A stretch of DNA of 64,000 nt from the NCBI GenBank assembly GCA_964276145.1, contig CAXYDN010000007.1:345167-409166 (forward strand), given 5' to 3'. The translations under genes were made by a program, and so were the position numbers. Shown in pieces: positions 34,155 to 43,355 of this stretch (its first letter is position 1; each line of letters opens with the position of its first letter). The DNA is from SCGC-AAA076-P13 sp964276145. Lineage in GTDB: Bacteria; Pseudomonadota; Gammaproteobacteria; Magnimaribacterales; D2472. The notes beneath the pieces were generated by a model. The model was not told where the DNA came from. It was given only the letters and a program-made list of their open reading frames with translations, and made no database searches.

Positions 34155-34501
34155 TACTTAAGATTGTTAAGTAATGTTTCAATATTATCAGAGTACTCAA
34201 TACTTTCATCAAATCTAAAATTTATTATAGGGACCCTTCTGATTTGCATTGTTTTTGAGAGTTTAGACCTAATCATGCCTGAAAATTTCTTTAAAACTTT
34301 TGGATCTATACTGCTTTGGTCTTTAATTATTGATTCGCCAATTAGTGTATAAAAAACTGTAGCGATGCCGATGTCGTCTGAAACTTTTACAGCTGTAACA
34401 TTTATGTTTTGAAGTCTTGGATCTTTAGTTTCTTTATTTATGATTAAAGAGATTTCTTTTCTAAGCTCATCTGCAATTTTTTCTGACCTTAATGATGACA
34501 T
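34154..34501 (-). CDS. rbfA: 30S ribosome-binding factor A
   Basis: RbfA is a KH-fold factor that helps late maturation of the 30S subunit and cold adaptation. The 115 residues show the opening RSEKIADELRKEISLIINKE, DPRLQNINVTAVKVSDD and the ending RVPIINFRFDESIEY, all typical. E. coli RbfA is 133. It sits between infB and truB as usual. Confidence 0.96.
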   Translation of the reverse strand: MSSLRSEKIADELRKEISLIINKETKDPRLQNINVTAVKVSDDIGIATVFYTLIGESIIKDQSSIDPKVLKKFSGMIRSKLSKTMQIRRVPIINFRFDESIEYSDNIETLLNNLK

Positions 34502-34512
34502 TAAAATTGTAG

Positions 34513-36786
34513 CTACATTGATTGAGCTTCTTCTTTCCTATCATAAACCTCGATTTTGTCTCCAGGTTTTATGTCTTTATAATTTTTTATACCCATACCG
34601 CATTCGGTACCATTCTTAACTTCATTAACATCTTCTTTGAATCTTCTAAGTGAATCTAACTCTCCTTCAAAAATAACTATTTCATCTCTTAGAACACGAA
34701 CAGGCTTATTTCTTAATACAGTTCCTTCAATGACATTACATCCAGCTATTTGTCCAAACTTAGGCGAATTGAACACTTCTAATACTTCAGCAGTACCGAC
34801 TATTTCTTCTTTAATTATTGGATCTAAAAGGCCACTCATTCTTGCTTTAACATCATCCAATAATTCATAGATGATGCTGTGATAACTTAATGGGATTGAT
34901 TCATCTTCAATAATTTTTTTAGCAGAGTTATCTGCTCTTACATTAAAACCTAAAATAATTGAATCAACAGCAAGTGCTAAATTGGCATCTGATTCTGATA
35001 TACCCCCTACTCCACTTGAAACTATTTTTACTTTTGCCAGGTCATTGCTTAAGTCATTAAGAGATGATGCTATTGCTTCACAAGTTCCACCAACATCTGT
35101 TTTAATAATAACATTCAGTACTTTTTTAGACTCTTGGCCTAATGATTCAAATAAGTCTCCAGCACTATCATCTTTTTGTTTTAATAACTTTCTCTCTTTT
35201 TCTTTAGAAATTCTATAGTCAGCTATTTCTCTTGCTTGTTTTTCATTTTCTACAACCTGGAAAGGATCGCCAGCATTCGGAACACTGTTTAAGCCAAGAA
35301 CTTCAATGGCAGCTGATGGTCCTGCACTCTTAACTTTTGAACCATCACTATTTACAATACTTTTAATTTTTCCAACTGAATTGCCTGACGCAACTAAGTC
35401 ACCAACTTTTAAAGTACCATTTTGTATCAAAAATGTAGCTACAGATCCTCTAAATTTATCAAGCTCCGATTCAATAACCACTCCTTGTGCTTGACCTTTA
35501 TGATGAGCTTTCAATTCCAATAATTCAGCTTCAAGTGAAACACTTTCAAGCAATTTATCTACACCAGTTCCTTTAAGTGCTGAGACTGGTATCATTTGTG
35601 TTGTCCCACCCCAGTCTTCTGGTGCTAAATCTTTTGCAGCTAAATCTCCCTTAACCTTATCAACATCAGCTCCATCTAAATCAATTTTATTAATTGCTAC
35701 AACTATTGAAACTCCAGCTGCTTTTGCATGATTTATAGCTTCCTCTGTTTGAGGCTTAATACCATCATTTGCAGCCACAACAAGAATAACTATATCAGTA
35801 GTGTTAGCTCCTCGCGCTCTCATGGATGAGAATGCAGCATGACCTGGAGTATCGATAAATGTAATTTTTCCTTTAGACGTCTCGACCTCATACGCACCAA
35901 TATGCTGAGTAATACCACCAGCCTCACCATCAACAACTTTTGTTTTCCTTATGAAATCAAGTAGAGTTGTTTTGCCATGGTCAACGTGACCCATAACTGT
36001 AATTACGGGTGACCTTGATGAAGCTTCATCTGAATAATTAATTAGATTAGCTAAGTCTTCTTCAAAATTATCTTCTTTTAGAGCAACTCCGTTATGACCA
36101 ATTTCTTCAACCACCAATATAGCTGTTTCCTGATCAATAATATCGTTAATAGTTGCTACCACACCTAAACTCATGAGATTTTTAACAACAATATTTCCTT
36201 TTATTGCCATTAACTTTGCTAGTTCGCCTACCTGAATTGAGGATGGAATCTCTATGTCTTTTTTTATAAATTCAGTTGGTGCTTCAAACTTGTGATCACC
36301 TGCTTGAGTAAATGAAGTCTCCCTTCTTTTATATGCGTTAACAGCGCTAGAAAGTTGATCTTTGACATTAACTTTTTTTGCGGGCTTTTCAGGTTCAACT
36401 TTTTTGAATTTTTCTCTTTTTTTAATTTCTTCTTGTTTTAACCTTGCAGCTTCTTTAAGTTGATCCTCTCTCTTTTTTTGCTGTTCCTTTAGTTGTTCTG
36501 ATGCTGCAGCTCTTTTAGCTTCAATATTATCAGAGTAACTTTTTGCTCCTTCTGTCTCTTTAGAAATTTTACCTTTAGATGTTACTGTAACTCCCGAACC
36601 AGACGTTACTGATTTTGGTGAAGTTGTCTTTGCTCCCTTTAAAGATTTTAATAACGCCTGTTTATCTGCAGCAGTTATTTCATCTGTATTTTTAGAGTGA
36701 CTTAATCCAGCATTCTGCATACGTTCAAGCAAAGCAGAGTCTGATATTTTTAAAGTTTTTGCAAAATCCTTAACAGTTAAAGCCAA
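34513..36786 (-). CDS. infB: translation initiation factor IF-2
   Basis: IF2 brings fMet-tRNA to the 30S subunit and promotes subunit joining. An IF2_N module (1-50) is followed by a Lys/Glu-rich linker (about 80-165), a second IF2 N-domain, the G domain with GHVDHGKT at 266-273 and NKID, then the C-terminal domains that bind fMet-tRNA. It is 757 residues (E. coli 890), shortened in the linker. The start codon is TTG with an AAAGGA ribosome-binding site 8 bases upstream. It lies between nusA and rbfA. Confidence 0.97.
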   Translation of the reverse strand: MALTVKDFAKTLKISDSALLERMQNAGLSHSKNTDEITAADKQALLKSLKGAKTTSPKSVTSGSGVTVTSKGKISKETEGAKSYSDNIEAKRAAASEQLKEQQKKREDQLKEAARLKQEEIKKREKFKKVEPEKPAKKVNVKDQLSSAVNAYKRRETSFTQAGDHKFEAPTEFIKKDIEIPSSIQVGELAKLMAIKGNIVVKNLMSLGVVATINDIIDQETAILVVEEIGHNGVALKEDNFEEDLANLINYSDEASSRSPVITVMGHVDHGKTTLLDFIRKTKVVDGEAGGITQHIGAYEVETSKGKITFIDTPGHAAFSSMRARGANTTDIVILVVAANDGIKPQTEEAINHAKAAGVSIVVAINKIDLDGADVDKVKGDLAAKDLAPEDWGGTTQMIPVSALKGTGVDKLLESVSLEAELLELKAHHKGQAQGVVIESELDKFRGSVATFLIQNGTLKVGDLVASGNSVGKIKSIVNSDGSKVKSAGPSAAIEVLGLNSVPNAGDPFQVVENEKQAREIADYRISKEKERKLLKQKDDSAGDLFESLGQESKKVLNVIIKTDVGGTCEAIASSLNDLSNDLAKVKIVSSGVGGISESDANLALAVDSIILGFNVRADNSAKKIIEDESIPLSYHSIIYELLDDVKARMSGLLDPIIKEEIVGTAEVLEVFNSPKFGQIAGCNVIEGTVLRNKPVRVLRDEIVIFEGELDSLRRFKEDVNEVKNGTECGMGIKNYKDIKPGDKIEVYDRKEEAQSM

Positions 36787-36803
36787 AATATTTTCCTTTT
36801 AAA

Positions 36804-38264
36804 TTAATTAAACCAATGTTCTCTTGCCTTCATAATCATTTTAGAGGCATCATCAGAGGAAATCTCAATAATCTCCTGCAATTCATCAATAGCCAATTCA
36901 GCTAGATCATCTTTATTCTTTATTCCTTTATTTGATAATTTCTGAATATCCTCTTCCTCTAAATTAAGATCCGTAAGAGATTCAACATTGTCTTCTTCCT
37001 CTGTAATAGCACCCATAGCTTCCAAAAGTGCTGCATCTTCTGCCGCACCTTTAATTCTTGTAATTTCACCATCATCTTCTATGAAAGATTTAAACAGAGC
37101 GTCTTCTGCATAGGCAATATCATCAAAGCTTGTTAATCCAGTTGATGCTATATGCTCAGCAACCTCTTCGGATACTTCAAGAGCACTGATTAAGCTAGCT
37201 AAAAACTCTGTTTCATCTACTTTTACTTTTGCTTCTGCTTCTTCACTACTCACAATATTTAAATCCCATCCAACAAGTTTGGATGCAAGTCTTATATTTT
37301 GACCCCTTGAGCCAATTGCTAAGGCAAGATTATCCTGATTAACTGCGATATCCATAGACCTAGAATCTTCATCCATAACTATGGACTCTACCTTTGCAGG
37401 CACTAAAGCATTTATAACTAATTGAGCAGGGTTATCATCGTAAATAATTATGTCTATTCTTTCATTGCCCAGTTCTGCTGATACAGCCTGAACTCTTGAA
37501 CCTCTCATTCCAACACATGCGCCAACAGGATCAATCCTTCCATCGTTTGTTTTAACTGCTATCTTAGATCTTGAACCAGCGTCTCTTGCAACACCTCTAA
37601 TTTCAATTATATCTTCATTAATTTCAGGTACTTCGATGCTAAATAATTCTGTAACCATTTCAGGGCATGATCTATTTAACATTAACTGAGGTCCACGACC
37701 TTCAACTTCTTGAATTTGAAGAATAGCTCTTATCCTGTCATTAATTTTATAAATTTCTCCAGGCATTAACCTGTCCCTAGGCAAAATAGCTTCTGCATCG
37801 TAAGAAATATCAACAATGATATTATCTCTTGTTACTCTCTTAACAGTCCCGTTAACTAATTGATTATGTTGATTTTTAAATTGAGAAACGACTTTTTCTC
37901 TTTCAGCTTCTCTTACTTTTTGAAGCATTACCTGCCTTGCTGCTTGCGTTTCAATTCTTCCAAATGGCACATTTTCTTGTTGCTTGGTATGTAAATCACC
38001 AAACTCGAGATTTACCTCATTTGAAGATATATGTGTTTCTAAATGAAACTCTTCATCAGTTTCATCAAATACTATCCAATTCCTGTGAGTAGAGTATTCT
38101 CCAGTATTTCTGTCAATTTGAACAAATAAATCAGCATCTTCATGAAAATGTCTCTGAGATGCTGAGGCAATTGCTGTTTCAATGGCAGAAAAGATAATAT
38201 CTTTATCTAATCCTTTCTCAGTAGATACTGAATCTACTACTGCTAAAATTTCATTACTTTGCAT
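36804..38264 (-). CDS. nusA: transcription termination/antitermination factor NusA
   Basis: NusA binds RNA polymerase and nascent RNA to control pausing and termination. An N-terminal domain (1-130), S1 domain (about 133-200), two KH domains (with CVGMRGSRVQAV and AIGSRGQNIRLA) and acidic C-terminal repeats are all present. The 486 residues compare with 495 in E. coli. It overlaps the end of rimP by 11 bases. Confidence 0.98.
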   Translation of the reverse strand: MQSNEILAVVDSVSTEKGLDKDIIFSAIETAIASASQRHFHEDADLFVQIDRNTGEYSTHRNWIVFDETDEEFHLETHISSNEVNLEFGDLHTKQQENVPFGRIETQAARQVMLQKVREAEREKVVSQFKNQHNQLVNGTVKRVTRDNIIVDISYDAEAILPRDRLMPGEIYKINDRIRAILQIQEVEGRGPQLMLNRSCPEMVTELFSIEVPEINEDIIEIRGVARDAGSRSKIAVKTNDGRIDPVGACVGMRGSRVQAVSAELGNERIDIIIYDDNPAQLVINALVPAKVESIVMDEDSRSMDIAVNQDNLALAIGSRGQNIRLASKLVGWDLNIVSSEEAEAKVKVDETEFLASLISALEVSEEVAEHIASTGLTSFDDIAYAEDALFKSFIEDDGEITRIKGAAEDAALLEAMGAITEEEDNVESLTDLNLEEEDIQKLSNKGIKNKDDLAELAIDELQEIIEISSDDASKMIMKAREHWFN

Positions 38265-38736
38265 AACTATCTTCCTTCATTAATTTGTCAAAATCTGGTT
38301 CTAAACGACAAAAATCTATATCGTTAAAATTTAATTTATACTCAAGCTCTGAAGACTCTATAAGAAAAGAATCTGCATTACAATCAACAAGAACTCCTTC
38401 TATATTTTTAATTCCTTCAAGCGGCTCTCTTAATTTAATTTTTAACTTCTCTCCAATATAATCTTTAAGCTGGCTTTGTTTAAAAAACTTTCTACTAATT
38501 CCAGGTGTAGAAACTTCTAAAACATAGTCATCTCCAAAAGAGGAATCAAGATCTATTTCATAATTTAAATCTTTAGAAATATTCTCGCAATCCTCAATAT
38601 TTGTACCAGAATCAGACTCAATATAAATTCTTAGTGTTGGCCTTTTTCTGCCTCTAAGAATTTCAAGTCCCCATAAAAAACAATCATGTCTTTCAATTAC
38701 TGGTTCAACTATCTTTTCAATCTCTTCTTTCATCAT
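38254..38736 (-). CDS. rimP: ribosome maturation factor RimP
   Basis: RimP assists 30S assembly. The 160 residues contain the family stretches GLEILRGRKRPTLRIYIE and DYVLEVSTPGISR. Two in-frame ATGs lie side by side (38736 and 38733), with an A-rich leader and no Shine-Dalgarno sequence. It starts the rimP-nusA-infB-rbfA-truB-rpsO-pnp operon, just after a terminator-like hairpin that follows the initiator tRNA. Confidence 0.95.
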   Translation of the reverse strand: MMKEEIEKIVEPVIERHDCFLWGLEILRGRKRPTLRIYIESDSGTNIEDCENISKDLNYEIDLDSSFGDDYVLEVSTPGISRKFFKQSQLKDYIGEKLKIKLREPLEGIKNIEGVLVDCNADSFLIESSELEYKLNFNDIDFCRLEPDFDKLMKEDSYAK

Positions 38737-38748
38737 TTTTTTTTACAC

Positions 38749-38767
38749 AAAAAAAGGGCATATGCCC
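38749..38767 (-). terminator. terminator or attenuator between initiator tRNA and rimP
   Basis: On the minus strand the perfect palindrome GGGCATATGCCC is followed directly by seven T. It stands 20 bases after the tRNA and 13 bases before the rimP ATG, so it would release the tRNA transcript or attenuate the operon downstream. Confidence 0.6.
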
Positions 38768-38787
38768 CACAAAAAATTATGTAACTG

Positions 38788-38864
<77 letters not shown>

Positions 38865-38880
38865 ACGCAGCGAGTGTGAA

Positions 38881-38909
38881 GTTTAATGAAGTTAGGTGTG
38901 TTTGGTCAA
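38881..38909 (-). promoter_or_regulatory. sigma-70 promoter of the initiator tRNA (and rimP operon)
   Basis: On the minus strand TTGACC (38904-38909) and TTAAAC (38881-38886) are 17 bases apart. The start point would be near 38874, 10 bases before the tRNA. Confidence 0.5.
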
Positions 38910-38941
38910 GTATATTATTTTTTATATTTCAAATAATTACT

Positions 38942-38950
38942 TGCTATAAT
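38942..38950 (+). promoter_or_regulatory. extended -10 promoter of tRNA-Leu
   Basis: TGCTATAAT is a complete extended -10 element, 13 bases before the tRNA-Leu. No -35 match is needed for such promoters and none is clear. It faces away from the initiator-tRNA promoter. Confidence 0.6.
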
Positions 38951-38963
38951 CCCCAAACTTTAT

Positions 38964-39050
38964 GCCGAAGTGGTGGAATTGGTAGACACGCTAGCTTGAG
39001 GGGCTAGTGAGCGAAAGCTCGTGCGGGTTCAAGTCCCGCTTTCGGCACCA
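38964..39050 (+). tRNA. leuU: tRNA-Leu (anticodon GAG)
   Basis: An 87-base class II tRNA with acceptor GCCGAAG/CTTTCGGC, anticodon loop TTGAGGG (GAG), a long variable arm (GAGCGAAAGCTC) and encoded CCA. In E. coli and Pseudomonas this tRNA lies on the same strand as secG and metY; here it is on the opposite strand to both, converging on secG with 11 bases between. Confidence 0.96.
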
Positions 39051-39061
39051 ATATTTTTCTT

Positions 39062-39373
39062 TTACTCTACCGGCACTTCGTCAGAAGGAATCTCTTCCAT
39101 AACCTCTTCTATTAAAGGGGTGTCAAAGATTTCTTTTGTGTTTTGTGTTTTATATAAATATGCAAGCGCTAGTGTTAATACTAACCATAATGCTACTAGG
39201 GCATATGTTAGTTTACCTAAAAAATCTGAAGGGCCCAATGCACCAAACATTGAATTAGATGATCCGCCACCAAAAGCAGAGCCTAAGTCTGAACCTTTTC
39301 CTTGTTGAAGCAATACCAATGCAATGATTGCAATTGCTAAAACTATACATACTATTTTTATTAAAACTATCAT
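39062..39373 (-). CDS. secG: preprotein translocase subunit SecG
   Basis: SecG is the small auxiliary subunit of the SecYEG channel. The 103 residues contain two membrane helices (about 3-20 and 54-73) separated by the Gly/Ser-rich loop LGSAFGGGSSNSMFG typical of SecG. The start overlaps the tpiA stop as ATGA. It ends the long carA-to-secG minus-strand run. Confidence 0.96.
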   Translation of the reverse strand: MIVLIKIVCIVLAIAIIALVLLQQGKGSDLGSAFGGGSSNSMFGALGPSDFLGKLTYALVALWLVLTLALAYLYKTQNTKEIFDTPLIEEVMEEIPSDEVPVE

Positions 39374-40113
39374 ATCTTTTTAAGCCTTTTATAAATATTT
39401 ACAATATTTGCAAAAATATTTGCATCCAGTGATGCGCCACCCACTAGGGCTCCATCAATACTGTCTTCATCAAAAAAATCACTAGCATTGATATCGTTAA
39501 CACTTCCGCCATATAAAACTTTTGGCACAATATTATTTGCAGTTGCGGATTGTACAACATCTTTGATAAATTCGTGAATTGAATTTACTTCTTCAGCCTC
39601 TGGTGTTCTGCCAGAGCCAATTGCCCAAATGGGTTCATAAGCGATAATTAACTCATTTAAGACATATGATTTTGGAATTGACTCTATGATCTGTGATTTT
39701 AATTTATCTCTAGTGTTTCTTGCTTTATGCTCTTCAAAACTTTCGCCAATACACAAAATTGGTTTAATATTATTTTTTAAAAGACTACTAATTTTTTTAC
39801 TAATTAAATTACCATCTTCATTAAAAATTTCTCTTCTTTCTGAGTGTCCAACTAAACAAAATGAACATCCGTCAGCTGATGCCATTTCAGCAGAAATAGA
39901 TCCAGTTATTGCGCCGCCTTCAATATATATATCTTGCATTCCTATCATTACATTAGTTTCTTTAAAAAAAGTATTTAATTGATGGAAATGTATGTGGGAT
40001 GGAGATATGCCAACATAGTTAAAACTGGACTTGTCTAACAAGTTTTGAAATGTTTCACACCATAGATAATTCTTTTTAATGTCTCCGTTTGCTTTCCAAT
40101 TTGCAACTATCAC
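39370..40113 (-). CDS. tpiA: triose-phosphate isomerase
   Basis: TpiA interconverts dihydroxyacetone phosphate and glyceraldehyde 3-phosphate. The active site is complete: Asn5/Lys7 in ANWKANG, His in LVGHSERRE and Glu in AYEPIWAIGSG; the phosphate loop YGGSVN is present. It is 247 residues with a GTG start 2 bases after glmM. The glmM-tpiA-secG order is that of Pseudomonas. Confidence 0.97.
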   Translation of the reverse strand: MIVANWKANGDIKKNYLWCETFQNLLDKSSFNYVGISPSHIHFHQLNTFFKETNVMIGMQDIYIEGGAITGSISAEMASADGCSFCLVGHSERREIFNEDGNLISKKISSLLKNNIKPILCIGESFEEHKARNTRDKLKSQIIESIPKSYVLNELIIAYEPIWAIGSGRTPEAEEVNSIHEFIKDVVQSATANNIVPKVLYGGSVNDINASDFFDEDSIDGALVGGASLDANIFANIVNIYKRLKKI

Positions 40114-40115
40114 AA

Positions 40116-41438
40116 CTAAGCTTTAGATTTAATAAGTTCGCAGATGTCTTTTGTATACTTTTTGGCAACTTTCTCTTCTGGCGCTTCTACCATAACCCTA
40201 ATTTTACTTTCGGTTCCAGAAGGTCTAACCAAAACTCTTCCAACAGTAATATCAGACTCAATTTCTTTAATTAAATTTGATAAGTCTTTGTCATTTACTA
40301 TATCTTTATTTTTAACTGCAAGAGCCTCATTTATTTGCGGCATTTTGGCATAGTTTGATAAAACCTCTGAAGGGTCTTTTTCAAGTATTAAAAGTGACGA
40401 TATAACTTTCAAGGCAGCAATGGTTCCATCACCAGTACTAACTAAATCTTTACATATGATATGACCAGAGGTTTCTCCACCCAGCAACCATCCTTTCTTT
40501 GTAAGCATATTGCTAACATATTTGTCGCCGACATCTGCCCTAATAAAATCATATCCAAGCTTTTTAATTCCATCCTCAAAGCCTAGGTTGCTCATAAGAG
40601 TCCCGACAACTCCTGACCATTGACCAATTCTATTTGGATTAGCAAAAGCTAAAATATAAAGAAGATCATCACCGTCTAATATATTTCCATCACGATCTAT
40701 TAATATAACCCTATCTCCATCGCCATCTAAGGATATTCCAAAATCAGCTCTCTGCTTTAAAACCTCTTCTTTTACAAGTTCTGGATATGTAGAGCCGCAT
40801 TTTGCATTAATATTATATCCATCTGGAGTTACGCCAATTGGTATTATTTCTGCACCGAGCTCTGTAAAAACATCCGGACTTACTTTGTAACAAGCTCCAT
40901 TTGCACAATCCAATACAATCCTTAAATTCGAAAATGAAATATTTGACGGAACAGTAGACTTACAAAACTCTATATACCTTGCTCCAGATTCATCAAATCT
41001 TTTAGCTTTGCCTAAATCTTCGGTTTTAACTGGTTTTAAATCGGACTCTAATAGTTTTTCTATTTTTTTTTCAAGATCTCTTGATAATTTTTCACCATCA
41101 GCATTAAAAATTTTAATACCGTTATCTAGAAAATCATTATGAGATGCACTAATTACAACTCCGAATTTTTGTCTTAGGGATTTGGTTAAATATGCTACGC
41201 CTGGTGTAGGAAGAGGGCCACATAGGCTTACATTTACTCCAGCAGCAATAAAGCCAGCTTGAAGAGCAGATTCCAACATATAACCTGATACTCTTGTATC
41301 TTTGCCTATCATGACTGTACCCCATCCTTGCTCTTTCATAACAATGCCTGTTGCATGGCCAATACGTAAGCATGCTTCAGGTGTTATATGCGTCTCAACA
41401 GGACCACGAATACCATCGGTTCCAAATTTTAAATTCAT
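40116..41438 (-). CDS. glmM: phosphoglucosamine mutase
   Basis: GlmM converts glucosamine 6-phosphate to the 1-phosphate for UDP-GlcNAc, feeding MurA and LPS. The phosphoserine is Ser99 in VISASHNDFLDNG, the metal loop is DGDGDRVILID, and the C-terminal phosphate-binding motif is RPSGTESKIRVM. The 440 residues are the normal length. folP, usually between ftsH and glmM, is absent. Confidence 0.97.
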   Translation of the reverse strand: MNLKFGTDGIRGPVETHITPEACLRIGHATGIVMKEQGWGTVMIGKDTRVSGYMLESALQAGFIAAGVNVSLCGPLPTPGVAYLTKSLRQKFGVVISASHNDFLDNGIKIFNADGEKLSRDLEKKIEKLLESDLKPVKTEDLGKAKRFDESGARYIEFCKSTVPSNISFSNLRIVLDCANGACYKVSPDVFTELGAEIIPIGVTPDGYNINAKCGSTYPELVKEEVLKQRADFGISLDGDGDRVILIDRDGNILDGDDLLYILAFANPNRIGQWSGVVGTLMSNLGFEDGIKKLGYDFIRADVGDKYVSNMLTKKGWLLGGETSGHIICKDLVSTGDGTIAALKVISSLLILEKDPSEVLSNYAKMPQINEALAVKNKDIVNDKDLSNLIKEIESDITVGRVLVRPSGTESKIRVMVEAPEEKVAKKYTKDICELIKSKA

Positions 41439-41447
41439 AACTAAAGA

Positions 41448-43355
41448 TTATAACTCTTCAGCGGCACCTTTTATCGATGTTTTTTTATTAGATTTTGGTG
41501 TAGGTTCATCATCAGACCAACCTTTAGGCTCTCTTGGTTCAGCCCCTGCCATAATGTCATCAATCTGAGGTTCATCTATAGTTTCATATTTTAATAATGC
41601 ATCAGCCATTACATTGAGTTTATCCAAATTAGTTTTCAATAAGTTTTCAGCTCTTTCATAACAAGTATCAATAATTAATTTAACTTCTGAATCAATGAGC
41701 TTTGAAGTTTCTTCACTTCTAAATTGTGCAGGTGATGAGGCAGATCTTCCTAAAAATGGACTGCCTTCATCCTCTCCGAATTTGATAGTACCTAATGCAT
41801 CTGAAAAACCCCATTTTGTAACCATATTTGTAGCAATACCTGTAGCAACTTCAATATCATTAGATGCTCCAGTAGTTATGCCTTGGTCACCATTAATGAT
41901 ATTCTCAGCAATTCTTCCACCAAATAATGTAGCAATTCTCCCTAAAAGATATTCCTTGCTTTGCATATATGTATCCTCTTCTGGAAGAAACATTGTTACT
42001 CCTAGAGCTCTTCCTCTTGGGATAATAGTAACTTTGTAAACAGGATCATGCGTAGGGCATAGTCTTCCAACTATTGCATGACCAGCTTCATGATATGCAG
42101 TAATTCTTTTTTGTTCTTCACTAAGAATCATAGATTTTCTTTCTGCACCCATCATTATTTTGTCTTTAGCTAAATCTAAGTGCGTCTGATCAATTTTTTT
42201 GTCTGAGTATCTAGCAGCAAATAGAGCAGCTTCATTAATCAAGTTCGCTAAGTCCGCTCCTGAGAATCCAGGCGTACCCCTTGCTAAGACCAATGGATCA
42301 ACATCTGAATCAAGTGGAACTTTTCTCATATGGACTTTCAAGATTGCTTCTCTACCTCGAATATCAGGAAGATCAACAACAACCTGTCGATCAAATCTTC
42401 CAGGTCTTAATAAAGCAGGATCTAATACATCTGGTCTGTTAGTTGCAGCTATTACAATAACTCCATCGTTACCTTCAAATCCATCCATCTCAACTAGTAA
42501 TTGGTTGAGGGTCTGTTCTCTTTCATCATGACCGCCGCCAAGACCGGCACCTCTATGTCTTCCAACGGCATCAATCTCATCAATAAATATAATGCATGGA
42601 GACTGTCTTTTAGCCTGATCAAACATATCCCTAACTCTTGAAGCGCCAACCCCAACAAACATTTCAACAAAATCAGAACCTGAGATTGTAAAGAATGGAA
42701 CTTTGGCTTCACCAGCAACCGCTCTTGCAAGTAAAGTTTTACCAGTTCCTGGAGGACCCACCATTAAAACACCTCTCGGAATTTTTCCACCTAACTTTTG
42801 AAATTTTGTAGGATCTCTTAAAAAATCTACAAGCTCTTGTACATCTTGTTTAGCTTCTTCACAACCAGCGACATCTTTAAAAGTAGTCTTAACTTTTCCG
42901 CCTTCCATTAGTTTGGCTTTACTTTTTCCAAAAGACATGGGGCCGCCTTTCCCACCCATACCTCCCTGCATCTGTCTCATGAAGAAAAAGAAAATACCAA
43001 GAAGTAAAATAATTGGAAATGCGCCTACTAATAATTGTGACCAAATTGAGGGTTGTTCAATCTTCTCATATACTGCGATAATCCCATTATCTTGAATGGC
43101 ATTATCAACAGCTTCATCTTTTTTGAAGATTGGATGTGTTGTCTCGAACCTTGAACCATCTAAACGTTCACCAGTAATGGTCATCTGATCGCCTTTGTAA
43201 ACTACTTTAGCAATTCGATCAGATAATACCTCTTCCTTAAATTGGCTATAACTTATTTGCTCTGTAACTCCAGAGTTTTCAATATTATTGAATACATAAA
43301 TTAGTAATGATCCTAAAACGAACCAAACTGCAAGATTTCTTAAAACACTATTCAT
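41448..43355 (-). CDS. ftsH: ATP-dependent zinc metalloprotease FtsH
   Basis: FtsH is the membrane-anchored AAA protease that degrades LpxC, sigma-32 and damaged membrane proteins. Two membrane helices (about 8-24 and 107-126) flank a periplasmic part; Walker A GPPGTGKT is at 200-207, the second region of homology ATNRPDVLDPALLRPGRFD follows, and the zinc site HEAGH is at 422-426. The 635 residues match E. coli (644). It overlaps the rlmE stop by one base. Confidence 0.98.
   Translation of the reverse strand: MNSVLRNLAVWFVLGSLLIYVFNNIENSGVTEQISYSQFKEEVLSDRIAKVVYKGDQMTITGERLDGSRFETTHPIFKKDEAVDNAIQDNGIIAVYEKIEQPSIWSQLLVGAFPIILLLGIFFFFMRQMQGGMGGKGGPMSFGKSKAKLMEGGKVKTTFKDVAGCEEAKQDVQELVDFLRDPTKFQKLGGKIPRGVLMVGPPGTGKTLLARAVAGEAKVPFFTISGSDFVEMFVGVGASRVRDMFDQAKRQSPCIIFIDEIDAVGRHRGAGLGGGHDEREQTLNQLLVEMDGFEGNDGVIVIAATNRPDVLDPALLRPGRFDRQVVVDLPDIRGREAILKVHMRKVPLDSDVDPLVLARGTPGFSGADLANLINEAALFAARYSDKKIDQTHLDLAKDKIMMGAERKSMILSEEQKRITAYHEAGHAIVGRLCPTHDPVYKVTIIPRGRALGVTMFLPEEDTYMQSKEYLLGRIATLFGGRIAENIINGDQGITTGASNDIEVATGIATNMVTKWGFSDALGTIKFGEDEGSPFLGRSASSPAQFRSEETSKLIDSEVKLIIDTCYERAENLLKTNLDKLNVMADALLKYETIDEPQIDDIMAGAEPREPKGWSDDEPTPKSNKKTSIKGAAEEL

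Noticed and set aside
37970..37995. TGGCAC followed by TTGC as a sigma-54 promoter
   Set aside because: The spacing is not that of a -24/-12 promoter and it lies inside nusA.
41695..42531. Plus-strand open frames inside ftsH
   Set aside because: They are antisense shadows of a highly conserved gene with no ribosome-binding site or recognisable product.
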